26,744 nucleotides of DNA from Deferribacteraceae bacterium (GTDB lineage: Bacteria > Chrysiogenota > Deferribacteres > Deferribacterales > JAISNW01). Made by a program: the position numbers and the translations under genes. The notes beneath the pieces are model-generated. The model did no database searches. It had not been told where the DNA came from and saw only the letters and a list, made by a program, of their open reading frames with translations. The stretch's first letter is position 1; each line of letters begins with the position of its first letter. Where the stretch lies: the NCBI GenBank assembly GCA_031278965.1, contig JAITJJ010000002.1, forward strand, positions 1 through 26,744, given 5' to 3'. Below, piece by piece: positions 15,710-22,902 of this stretch.

Positions 15710-16699
15710 ATGCGCATAGGTTTTACCTACGATCTTAAAGACGATTACCTTGCGGAGGGGCTTTCAGAGGAAGCGGCGGCGGAGTTTGACAGTTTAATCA
15801 CCGTAAATTCCATTGCGGACGCCATAAGAGGCATCGGACACGAACTCTGCCGGATAGGGAACCATAGAGCGCTTATGCATGCCCTCTTAAACGGCGGACG
15901 TTGGGATATTGTTTTCAATATCTGCGAGGGGGTGCACGGTTCCGCAAGGGAATCCCTTGTGCCGGCTCTCCTTGATGCATATGACATCCCGTATATTTTC
16001 AGTTCCCCTCTGGTGCACGCCATCACCTTAAACAAAGGGATAACAAAACATATTCTGCGGGATTCCGGCATATCCGTAACGCCTTTTTCCGTTGCCGCCT
16101 CTGCATGCGAGATTGCAGAGCCTGCGGAATACCCGTTATTTGTAAAGACGGCGGCTGAAGGAACGGGAAAAGGCATCACTCCAAGCAGTCTGGTTAATAA
16201 TCGGGCGGAGCTCACCGCCCGTGTTAAGGAACTTATAACCCATTTCCAACAACCGGTTATAATAGAACCTTATTTAGGCGGGCGCGAGGTAACGGTTGGA
16301 ATTATAGGGACCGGCTCTGATGCGTTCTGCATAGGGGTAATGGATATTGAGATCACAGAAAAAGGTGACAGCCCATTTCATTCATACTATAATAAGATAA
16401 ATTGCGCTTCCTGTGCAAGATACACTCTTGCACAGGGGGAATTTGCGGAAGAGTGCGCACTATTGGCGCTTAGCGCCCATCGGCTTTTGGGAATATGCGA
16501 TGCTTCAAGGATTGATATTCGCTGTGACAATTGCGGAACTCCTTATATAATGGAAATAAACTCTCTCCCCGGGCTTATGCCCCAACACTCTGATCTTATC
16601 ATTTTGGGAGAGCTTGCCGGATATTCCCACCGCCGCATTGTAGAGCTAATTTTAGAATCAGGAATAAGGAGAAGCAATGCGAATAGCCATATGCTATGA
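15710..16699 (+). CDS. ATP-grasp ligase, D-Ala-D-Ala ligase-like (first of two)
   Basis: This 329-residue protein has a Ddl-like ATP-grasp fold: FNICEGVHGSARESLVPALL (69-88), LNKGITKHILRDSG, the ATP-binding strand FVKTAAEGTGKG (144-154) and the metal site EINSLPG (282-288) preceded by RIDIR. The N-terminal GGxSxE motif that positions the first D-Ala in true Ddl enzymes is missing; the protein starts MRIGFTYDLKDDYLAEGLS. It is therefore a carboxylate-amine ligase with probably different substrates. No good SD is visible; the start overlaps the KamA stop region by translational coupling (two-base gap). It overlaps the second ligase by 23 bases. Confidence 0.86.
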   Translation: MRIGFTYDLKDDYLAEGLSEEAAAEFDSLITVNSIADAIRGIGHELCRIGNHRALMHALLNGGRWDIVFNICEGVHGSARESLVPALLDAYDIPYIFSSPLVHAITLNKGITKHILRDSGISVTPFSVAASACEIAEPAEYPLFVKTAAEGTGKGITPSSLVNNRAELTARVKELITHFQQPVIIEPYLGGREVTVGIIGTGSDAFCIGVMDIEITEKGDSPFHSYYNKINCASCARYTLAQGEFAEECALLALSAHRLLGICDASRIDIRCDNCGTPYIMEINSLPGLMPQHSDLIILGELAGYSHRRIVELILESGIRRSNANSHML

Positions 16700-17603
16700 A
16701 CCCCCCGCGGCAAACAGTTCCCCCGATATAAAAGATGTGGAGGAGCAGGTAACGTTTCTGGAAAGGAACATTGAAGGGCATCAGGTGATCCGCCTCCCTT
16801 ACAGAGGTGATCCCGCCGCTTTCATAAACAAGTTAAAGATGGCGGATGTCGCTTGGAACCTCTTTGAAACATTTAACGAAAGCGAGATTGAAAGCTATCT
16901 CGGGGCAGCGCTCTTTGAAATTTCGGGGATGCCCTATACGGGGAGTTCCCTTGCGGCGCTGTTAAGCACCCACGATAAAAGACTTGTGAAACATATTTTA
17001 AGTTTGGAGCAGATCACCACCCCGTCCACAGTCCGTGAGCCCGGTCAATGGATAATAAAGCCGATATATACCCACGGTTCTGTCGGCTTAAACGATTACT
17101 CCGTAATAAATGCGGCGACCGTTAAAGAGCTGAACGCCGCTCTTGCCATGGCCGGAAAGTATTATTTTGCGGAAAAATATATTGACGGAGAAGAGCTCTC
17201 CGTCACCCTTCTGGATATTGGCAGCGGACTTCAGTCAAGGGCGGTTTCCAAAATGGAGTTTAACTATCCGCCGGACAAACCCAAGATATTAACCTATGAT
17301 GCCAAATGGTCGCCAAACTCTCAGGAATATATGGATTCAAACCGTTCCTTTGATGTTGAGCAGGAGATCGCCAGAGCAGCCATGCGGATAGCGGAAAAGA
17401 CCGCGCGGGTTCTTAATCTGGAAGGCTATGCCAGAGTTGATTTTAGGGTGGAAAACGGCGTATTTTACTGCATAGATGTGAACTCTAACCCTGCAATCAC
17501 ACAGGACAGCGGTTTTGCTGCCGCAGCGCTTGCAAGCGGACTGACAATCCCCGAAACATTGGAGTTTATAATAAGACAGGCGGCTTATGAGGATCACCCT
17601 TAG
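16677..17603 (+). CDS. ATP-grasp ligase, D-Ala-D-Ala ligase-like (second of two)
   Basis: This 308-residue paralogous-looking Ddl-like ATP-grasp protein shows GMPYTGSSLAALLSTHDK (84-101), WIIKPIYTHGSVGL (125-138), FAEKYIDGEELSVTLL, YARVDFR (251-257) and the metal-site segment DVNSNPAI (267-274). As in its neighbour, the N-terminal GGxSxE motif is missing and the sequence starts MRIAICYEPP. Two distinct ligases suggest two successive amide or peptide bonds, or a heteromeric enzyme (inferred). AAGGAG before ATG 16677 supports this start. It overlaps the acetyltransferase gene by 17 bases. Confidence 0.86.
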   Translation: MRIAICYEPPAANSSPDIKDVEEQVTFLERNIEGHQVIRLPYRGDPAAFINKLKMADVAWNLFETFNESEIESYLGAALFEISGMPYTGSSLAALLSTHDKRLVKHILSLEQITTPSTVREPGQWIIKPIYTHGSVGLNDYSVINAATVKELNAALAMAGKYYFAEKYIDGEELSVTLLDIGSGLQSRAVSKMEFNYPPDKPKILTYDAKWSPNSQEYMDSNRSFDVEQEIARAAMRIAEKTARVLNLEGYARVDFRVENGVFYCIDVNSNPAITQDSGFAAAALASGLTIPETLEFIIRQAAYEDHP

Positions 17604-18069
17604 GGACTATCTATCTGAAAAAGACCCGGAGAATATCTATCTTATAGTTAAAGATACCGGTTTTTTTAAGGAAGAAGAGGCGGTTATGGCAAAAGAACTT
17701 GCCCTCAGTGAGTTGTCAAAACCGGGAGAATACCTTTTTTTTGTTGCGGAATATGGGGATAAATCGGTGGGCTACGCTTGCTACGGGAATATTCCCTGCT
17801 CGCTTGGAGGGTATGAGCTCTATTGGATCGCAGTTATAAGGGAGTTTCAGCATCACGGCACAGGGAAAATCCTTCTGGCGGCGGTTGAAAAAGCCGTCAG
17901 AGAGCTGGGGGGGAGAAAGATTTTTGTAGGCACGTCCGGCACTGATAAATACACCCCCACCAGGGCGTTTTATGAAAAGAACGCGTATATGAAATGCGCT
18001 GTGCTGGAAGATTATTTTGACTTGGGCGATGATGAAGTGATATACGAGAAAGTGCTGTCAGTCCGATGA
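17587..18069 (+). CDS. GNAT family N-acetyltransferase
   Basis: This 160-residue protein has the GNAT acetyl-CoA pyrophosphate loop QHHGTGK (88-94) following the beta4 strand YELYWIAV, and a C-terminal segment TRAFYEKNAYMKCAVLEDYF typical of the family. It probably acetylates an amine of a small molecule or peptide made by this cluster. A parallel is AblB, which acetylates beta-lysine made by AblA, although this protein is short and I do not see AblB-specific features. ATG 17587 lies within the end of the second ligase, so translation is coupled. It is the last gene of the cluster. Confidence 0.85.
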   Translation: MRITLRDYLSEKDPENIYLIVKDTGFFKEEEAVMAKELALSELSKPGEYLFFVAEYGDKSVGYACYGNIPCSLGGYELYWIAVIREFQHHGTGKILLAAVEKAVRELGGRKIFVGTSGTDKYTPTRAFYEKNAYMKCAVLEDYFDLGDDEVIYEKVLSVR

Positions 18070-18425
18070 TCTTTGGAGCAATCAGTCAAACTGCTTAGAT
18101 TTATGAAACGTATTAACGCTTTTTTGAATCCCCAACCGCCGTATTCCGGAATTTGCGTTTAGATTCTATTTTGCGTGTTAGGCCGGTTTCTCCCGTTTAT
18201 AAAAAAGTCATCGGAGAAATCTACAAGGCTTTTTAAATAATTCCCGCGCGCTTCCGTCTATCCGGTATTCTTTAGGTATGCGTATCGCCTGACTGTTTCC
18301 GCTTTAAAAACTTTTGCTCTCGGCATCTCCCGGACTCCTCTTCCCTATGTATACACGCCAATTATATATTATTAATAATCAGATAGATTTAAGTTATCTC
18401 CCCGCCCTGTATTTCGGACATACGG
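18070..18425. other. Gene-free stretch between convergent genes, with a small hairpin
   Basis: About 356 bases without a supported gene. All frames are broken by stops. A 9-bp stem, GGTTTCTCC (18185-18193) with GGAGAAATC (18213-18221), precedes CTTTTT at 18229-18234 and could be a weak terminator for the GNAT cluster. I see nothing else I can name. Confidence 0.35.
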
Positions 18426-19289
18426 TCACTGCATTGACCGCTCCGATATAATCTTTCCGTCAACGAAACGGGCGGCAAGCTCTCCTTTTTCCTCCATATC
18501 CGCCAGATATCCCTTAATATTGCTTAATGCAAGGATATAAGAATCCTGAGAGAGGAGCAGCCCCCTCTTTTCGCATACAAAGCGGGTTATCCCCTCAATA
18601 TCTGCAGGCTTCTCTCTCACAGCCTCCGATATGTCGTCATATACGGACAATATATGCGCCTTTTGCAATTCCGCATATTCCACGGCGGTTTTCTTATCCG
18701 CCTCTCCTTTATGGCAGATGACAACATCCGTAAAATCCGTATCTTTTATCCGCTCCAAAGCCGCAAGAGCCCGCCGCGGACAGTAGTTATATATCAGCTT
18801 ATGTTTAGCCATTACGTTTGGGCTGGTAAGGGCATCCCCCGCAAAGAGCGTTTTTCCCGCTAAAAAAGAGGTATGTCCTATGGAGTGCCCCGCGGTGCTG
18901 ATCGGGCGAATCTCAACCCCGTCTATATTAAGGGATACATCAGGTTCAAACGCCTGCACATTGACGGATTTGGAGAGAAAAAACGGTCTGCGGTATATTT
19001 GAGGGGTTGCCCCGCCGTAAAGAAGGGCTGTGTTTAATTCGTGATGATATAGAAAGGACGCCTCATATTTTGATATATAAACATCCGCCCCCTGCTCGGC
19101 AAAAAAAGAGGCGCCGCCTGCATGATCGGCGTGAAGGTGGGTTAAAAGCACCGTTTTGACCACACAACCCGCTGCCTTCGCGATCTTTTTGGCGTGATCG
19201 CTTGATATGCCGGTATCTATGACAATGGCAGAATTCCCTGTTTTTATAATGCCGACAAGGGTTGCGCCTAAATCAACATAGCTGACCAT
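18426..19289 (-). CDS. Metallo-beta-lactamase-fold hydrolase
   Basis: This 287-residue MBL-fold protein carries the metal motif THLHADHAGG (H51, H53, D55, H56), H135 in STAGHSIGH and D152 in FAGDA. A ~90-residue C-terminal region (VCEKRGLLLSQDSYILALSN) contains a helical, winged-helix-like extension like those of LACTB2/YflN-type hydrolases. The substrate is unknown; thioester, lactone and phosphodiester hydrolysis are all possible. CAGGG precedes ATG 19289. The gene lies 32 bases downstream of the MalY-like gene on the same strand, so they are probably one operon. Confidence 0.88.
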   Translation of the reverse strand: MVSYVDLGATLVGIIKTGNSAIVIDTGISSDHAKKIAKAAGCVVKTVLLTHLHADHAGGASFFAEQGADVYISKYEASFLYHHELNTALLYGGATPQIYRRPFFLSKSVNVQAFEPDVSLNIDGVEIRPISTAGHSIGHTSFLAGKTLFAGDALTSPNVMAKHKLIYNYCPRRALAALERIKDTDFTDVVICHKGEADKKTAVEYAELQKAHILSVYDDISEAVREKPADIEGITRFVCEKRGLLLSQDSYILALSNIKGYLADMEEKGELAARFVDGKIISERSMQ

Positions 19290-19321
19290 ATATTTCCCTG
19301 TATTATTTTTGTTATCATTAT

Positions 19322-20554
19322 CTATAAATCACCTGCGCTCTTATTTATTCGTTCCGCAGCTTCTTTTATAACGCTTCTCGGCACCGCTATATTAATTCGC
19401 ATAAACCCTTTTCCGCTATCTCCGAAAACTCCCCCGCTATGAAGCCAAACCCCCGCTTTTTCAATGAAGAAACGTTTAAGCTCCCTGTCGTTTAACCTCA
19501 GTTTGCGGCAATCCAGCCAGAGGAGATAGGTTCCCTCCGGCTTAATCAGATCAATGGGGGCTTTATCAAGGGCGGAGCTTAAATACCTTATATTCCCTTC
19601 AAGATAGGACACAAGTTCCGTTAGCCACCGATCCCCATAAGTATATGCGGCATAGGCGGCAAAGAGCCCCGCACAGTTCAGTTGACTGTATCCGCTCCGC
19701 TTATATGCATTGACAAATGCAGAGCGCAGCTCTTTATCTGATATAAAAGCAGATGAAGCTTGAAGCCCAGCCAGATTAAAGGTTTTTGAGGGGGCGGTTA
19801 GGGTAATGGTGTTTTCCTGAAAACGTTTATCTACGGAAACAAAGATCGTATGGCGGGGAATCCGTCCGCCGGATGCTTGAGTAAAGACAAAATCCGCGTG
19901 AATCTCGTCGGATACAACAATCACACCGTATTTTAAAGAAATTTCACCGAGTTTATGCAACTCCTCCGCCGTCCAAACCCTGCCCACCGGATTATGGGGA
20001 GAACAGAGGATAAAGAGTCGAACCTTTTCATCTCTTATCTGTGCTTCAAAACGCTCAAAATCTATCCTATACTCACCGTCAACCAAGATCAACTCATTTA
20101 CAACAACCTTCCTTCCCTTTTGGCGCGGCACTTCTGAAAACGGAGGGTAAACAGGTTCTTGAATAAGGACGGCATCGCCTTCTTGGGTATAGGCATCTAT
20201 GCTTAGGGCAATGGAAAAAACCACGCCGGGGGAAACCGTCATGCTCTCACGGCTGAAATCAAAACCGTAGCGGCGGCTATGCCAAGCCAAAACGGCGTTA
20301 AAATAGCTGCCGTTCGGTTCCGTGTAGCCGAAAACCCCATGCCGGGCGCTCTGAATCAGAGCGGCGGAAACCTCTTCCGGCGTCCGAAAATCCATGTCCG
20401 CCACCCATAACGGGATTATATCCTGATAAACGCTCTCTTGAGTTAAAAACGGAGAGATTCGGCGAAAATCATAGCGGATCCCCCATAGTTTTGAATTATC
20501 GATCTTTTCGTCAAAGTTATAAACAGGTTGACCCCGTCCTTCTCTGCTTCCCAT
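19322..20554 (-). CDS. MalY/PatB-family PLP-dependent C-S lyase (aminotransferase class I/II fold)
   Basis: This 410-residue PLP enzyme matches the MalY/PatB group: IIPLWVADMDFRTPEEV, GVFGYTEP, MTVSPGVV, CSPHNPVGRVW, DEIHADFVF and the PLP lysine K257 in TAPSKTFNLAGLQ. MalY/PatB proteins cleave cystathionine or other cysteine S-conjugates to pyruvate, ammonia and a thiol, and the pyruvate is released through an enamine intermediate. ATG 20554 is chosen over an upstream TTG (20581) because AGGACAGGCGG precedes it and the extra nine residues are not conserved-looking. It is the first gene of a two-gene operon with the MBL hydrolase. Whether it acts as a transaminase as well is not clear from sequence. 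Confidence 0.88.
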   Translation of the reverse strand: MGSREGRGQPVYNFDEKIDNSKLWGIRYDFRRISPFLTQESVYQDIIPLWVADMDFRTPEEVSAALIQSARHGVFGYTEPNGSYFNAVLAWHSRRYGFDFSRESMTVSPGVVFSIALSIDAYTQEGDAVLIQEPVYPPFSEVPRQKGRKVVVNELILVDGEYRIDFERFEAQIRDEKVRLFILCSPHNPVGRVWTAEELHKLGEISLKYGVIVVSDEIHADFVFTQASGGRIPRHTIFVSVDKRFQENTITLTAPSKTFNLAGLQASSAFISDKELRSAFVNAYKRSGYSQLNCAGLFAAYAAYTYGDRWLTELVSYLEGNIRYLSSALDKAPIDLIKPEGTYLLWLDCRKLRLNDRELKRFFIEKAGVWLHSGGVFGDSGKGFMRINIAVPRSVIKEAAERINKSAGDL

Positions 20555-20596
20555 TGTACCGCCTGTCCTCTTCGGTTTCAACCGCAGTCATCAGTC

Positions 20597-20625
20597 TATA
20601 AAATATTGGTTAATAAATCAAACAA
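20597..20625 (-). promoter_or_regulatory. Possible promoter of the MalY/MBL operon
   Basis: On the minus strand TTGTTT (20625-20620) is followed after 17 bases by TTTATA (20602-20597), about 45 bases before ATG 20554. Matches to the -35 and -10 consensus are partial. Confidence 0.35.
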
Positions 20626-20663
20626 TTGTTAAAAATTTATTTTAAAGAACACTCTCATAGATA

Positions 20664-20696
20664 CTCAACTTTTTGCATAAATGCAAAAAAGTTGAG
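20664..20696. repeat. Near-perfect inverted repeat upstream of the MalY gene
   Basis: CTCAACTTTTTGCAT (20664-20678) pairs with ATGCAAAAAAGTTGAG (20681-20696), one A/T count difference in the arms and a two-base centre. It could be an operator or a hairpin in the RNA; no U-tract follows on either strand. Confidence 0.5.
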
Positions 20697-20796
20697 GGTG
20701 AAGGGGAATTCAAGACGGATTTAAGCTATAGCCTTCCCCGAATATCCCGAATTTTGTGTTAAAACACCGGAGATTACAGGCAAAACGGGGAAAAAG

Positions 20797-20823
20797 GGTA
20801 AAATATGCCGGCGGCATTTTACC
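20797..20823 (-). terminator. Rho-independent terminator of the dnaE-thiD-rlmE operon
   Basis: On the minus strand GGTAAAATGCC pairs with GGCATATTTTACC around a GCC loop, with a two-base bulge, and is followed by CTTTTTCCCC. The stem overlaps the TAA of rlmE (20819-20821). Confidence 0.6.
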
Positions 20824-21382
20824 TTTCGCAGAGGATATATATTTCGAAAGAGCTTTTGCGGGTGGCATCGGGTCTTATTATGCGGACGCTCTTATACTCT
20901 TTTCTTAAAGATTGCATTAGATTTTTTGTGCCTGCCCCGTCAAAGAGCTTGAAGAGAAGTTTTTCCGCTTTCACCCTTTCAGCTATCGTGATCACAATCT
21001 CCGCCAACTCAATACTCCGGTCGTGATCCCCTGTTCCTATAGTATTGGGCGCAATATCTGACATAACAAGGTCATATCTTTCAGATTGGGCTGTAATCCA
21101 TACAAAAGTTTCTTCCGTTCTTATATCCCCTTTCAGAAAGTGGAAACGGGTGTCATTAACCGTCGTGTCTATAAGATCCACCGCCGCTATCAGAGCATCT
21201 TTGCCTAAAAACGGGAGCGCCGCCTCACTCCATCCGCCGGGGTGAGCCCCGCAGTCAAGAATTTTGGAGTTTTTAGAGAATAATCCGTATTTTTTATGGA
21301 TTTCCAGAATCTTATAAACCGCCCTTGAACTGTATCCTTCTGCTTTTGCCCTTTTATAGTAGGCGTCTTTTCTGTTATACAC
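20819..21382 (-). CDS. rlmE: 23S rRNA (uridine-2'-O)-methyltransferase RlmE (FtsJ/RrmJ)
   Basis: This 187-residue protein methylates U2552 (E. coli numbering) of 23S rRNA in the A-loop. The catalytic tetrad K-D-K-E is present as K24 (RAVYKILEI), D109 (LVMSDIAPN), K145 (LLFKLFDG) and E180 (SSFEIYIL). The SAM motif is ILDCGAHPGGWSEA, with the normal 'LDLG' segment slightly altered to LDCG. The start is GTG 21382, eight bases inside the preceding methyltransferase gene, giving tight coupling. A rho-independent terminator follows directly. Confidence 0.93.
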   Translation of the reverse strand: MYNRKDAYYKRAKAEGYSSRAVYKILEIHKKYGLFSKNSKILDCGAHPGGWSEAALPFLGKDALIAAVDLIDTTVNDTRFHFLKGDIRTEETFVWITAQSERYDLVMSDIAPNTIGTGDHDRSIELAEIVITIAERVKAEKLLFKLFDGAGTKNLMQSLRKEYKSVRIIRPDATRKSSFEIYILCER

Positions 21383-22106
21383 TATTTGCCCTTGCCAGAA
21401 AAAAGTGCCTTCCCCTAAAAGATTTTATCATTAAATCCTCGCAGCCGTCTAGGATTTGCACTTCGTTAAATCCGCTGTTACGCAGGAGAAGAAGTATTTT
21501 GTCGTCCGAATAGTAACGCTCTTTAACTGCGGTATCTATGCGCTTGTAACTTCCTCCGCAACCTTCAAAGATTGTGATATTATAAACAATACTCCCCGAT
21601 ACGGGATCAAAGAGGGGCTTTACAATGCAGGCGCTCTTGCTGTCAACCATGGAGAACCCCTCGTCCCAACCGTCATCAAAGGCGGTAATCCCGTTTATAT
21701 CAAAGCAAAAAACGCCGTCGGGCGCAAGCGCTTTGCGAACGGAGTTAAAAAGGTTCAATACAGCCTCTTCGCTTAAAAAGTGGTTTACGCTGTCAAAAAA
21801 GGAGACAACAGCGGAGAATTCTTGCGGGAGTGAAAAGTTTTCCGCATTTTGGAGGGAAAAAACCGCGTTGGGGGCGTTTTGTGCGGCGAAATCCAGCATC
21901 CTTTGGGAGTTGTCAATCCCGGTAAGCCTGTAGAAGCGGCGGGAAAGCCTTTCGCAAAGCTGTCCCGTTCCGCAGCATATATCCAAAATCTCCGCATTTT
22001 CGGGGAGAGACGGCAGGACAATACGGTTTAAGACCTTCTCAAAGAGGGCTGGGGCATCTTTAGTCCAATAAAGATCATAATATTTGGCAAATTCAGTGTA
22101 TCCCAC
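21375..22106 (-). CDS. Class I SAM-dependent methyltransferase (Methyltransf_25-like)
   Basis: This 243-residue methyltransferase has motif I ILDICCGTGQLCERL (39-53) and an acidic GIDNSQRMLDFA. The mid-region FFDSVNHFLSEEAVLNLFNS and DGVFCFDINGITAF resembles small-molecule methyltransferases of this group. The substrate is unknown. The start is GTG 22106, 14 bases inside the 3' end of thiD, and the stop overlaps the rlmE start, so the three are translated as a chain. It shares no obvious pathway with its neighbours. Confidence 0.85.
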   Translation of the reverse strand: MGYTEFAKYYDLYWTKDAPALFEKVLNRIVLPSLPENAEILDICCGTGQLCERLSRRFYRLTGIDNSQRMLDFAAQNAPNAVFSLQNAENFSLPQEFSAVVSFFDSVNHFLSEEAVLNLFNSVRKALAPDGVFCFDINGITAFDDGWDEGFSMVDSKSACIVKPLFDPVSGSIVYNITIFEGCGGSYKRIDTAVKERYYSDDKILLLLRNSGFNEVQILDGCEDLMIKSFRGRHFFLARANSV

Positions 22107-22902
22107 TGTGAAAATTCCAAAAATGATTTACCGGACCGCTTCCGTTCCCTAATTTTAGGTCTCTCCCTTTAAGAATGGCGCTTGATATATATATTTTGGC
22201 TTTGCGGATACTCTCGTCAAGAGTGAGATCTTGCGCCAGATATGCCGCGATAGCCGCTGAAAATGTGCAGCCGGTGCCATGAACATTCTTTGTGTCTATC
22301 CTCGGCGAGGAGTATTCAAATGTGCTCTTCCCGTTATACCATATGTCAAGCGCATCATCATCCGCGCTGTGCCCGCCTTTCAGAATAACGGTCTGCGCCC
22401 CTTTCATGGAGATGATCCGGCACGCCTCCACCCTGTCTTTATAGCTTGAAATCTTAATCCCGGAGAGCACTTGCGCCTCAAGGAGATTTGGGGTTACCAC
22501 CCTTGCCAGCGGAAAGAGCTTTCTTACCATCACATCCACGGCGTCCGGTTTAAGGAGAATCGCTCCGGAGGCGGCGGCCATAACAGGATCCACTACGATA
22601 TTTTTAGCCCCGTGATATTCAAGCCTCTCCGCCACCGCCCCTATTATCTCTTTTGAATAGAGCATCCCTGTTTTTACCGAATCCGCCCCTAAATCTTCAA
22701 GAACCGCATCGATCTGGGCGGCGATGTTTTCTAAAGGAAGCGGCGCAATATCCCTTACTTCCAAGGTATTTTGAGCTGTCGCCGCCACTATGGCAGACAT
22801 GCCGAAAACGCCAAGTGACGAAAAGGTTTTTATATCCGCTTGAATTCCCGCGCACCCTCCGCTGTCAGAGGCTGCTATCGTTAGACTCTTCTTCACAGTC
22901 AT
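22093..22902 (-). CDS. thiD: Hydroxymethylpyrimidine/phosphomethylpyrimidine kinase
   Basis: This 269-residue ribokinase-family protein phosphorylates HMP and HMP-P in thiamine synthesis. It begins MTVKKSLTIAASDSGGCAGIQADIKTF, and carries DSVKTGMLYS, VVDPVMAAASG, TPNLLEA and GTGCTFSAAIAAYLA. The start ATG 22902 lies inside dnaE (38-base overlap), with GGAGGAGG before it; a longer reading upstream would have no family-like residues. Together with ThiM it gives both salvage kinases. An unusual pairing with dnaE reflects operon packing rather than shared function, as far as I can tell. Confidence 0.95.
   Translation of the reverse strand: MTVKKSLTIAASDSGGCAGIQADIKTFSSLGVFGMSAIVAATAQNTLEVRDIAPLPLENIAAQIDAVLEDLGADSVKTGMLYSKEIIGAVAERLEYHGAKNIVVDPVMAAASGAILLKPDAVDVMVRKLFPLARVVTPNLLEAQVLSGIKISSYKDRVEACRIISMKGAQTVILKGGHSADDDALDIWYNGKSTFEYSSPRIDTKNVHGTGCTFSAAIAAYLAQDLTLDESIRKAKIYISSAILKGRDLKLGNGSGPVNHFWNFHSGIH

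Noticed and set aside
18070..18425. Possible gene relic downstream of the GNAT gene
   Set aside because: Short open pieces on both strands show no continuous homology I recognise.
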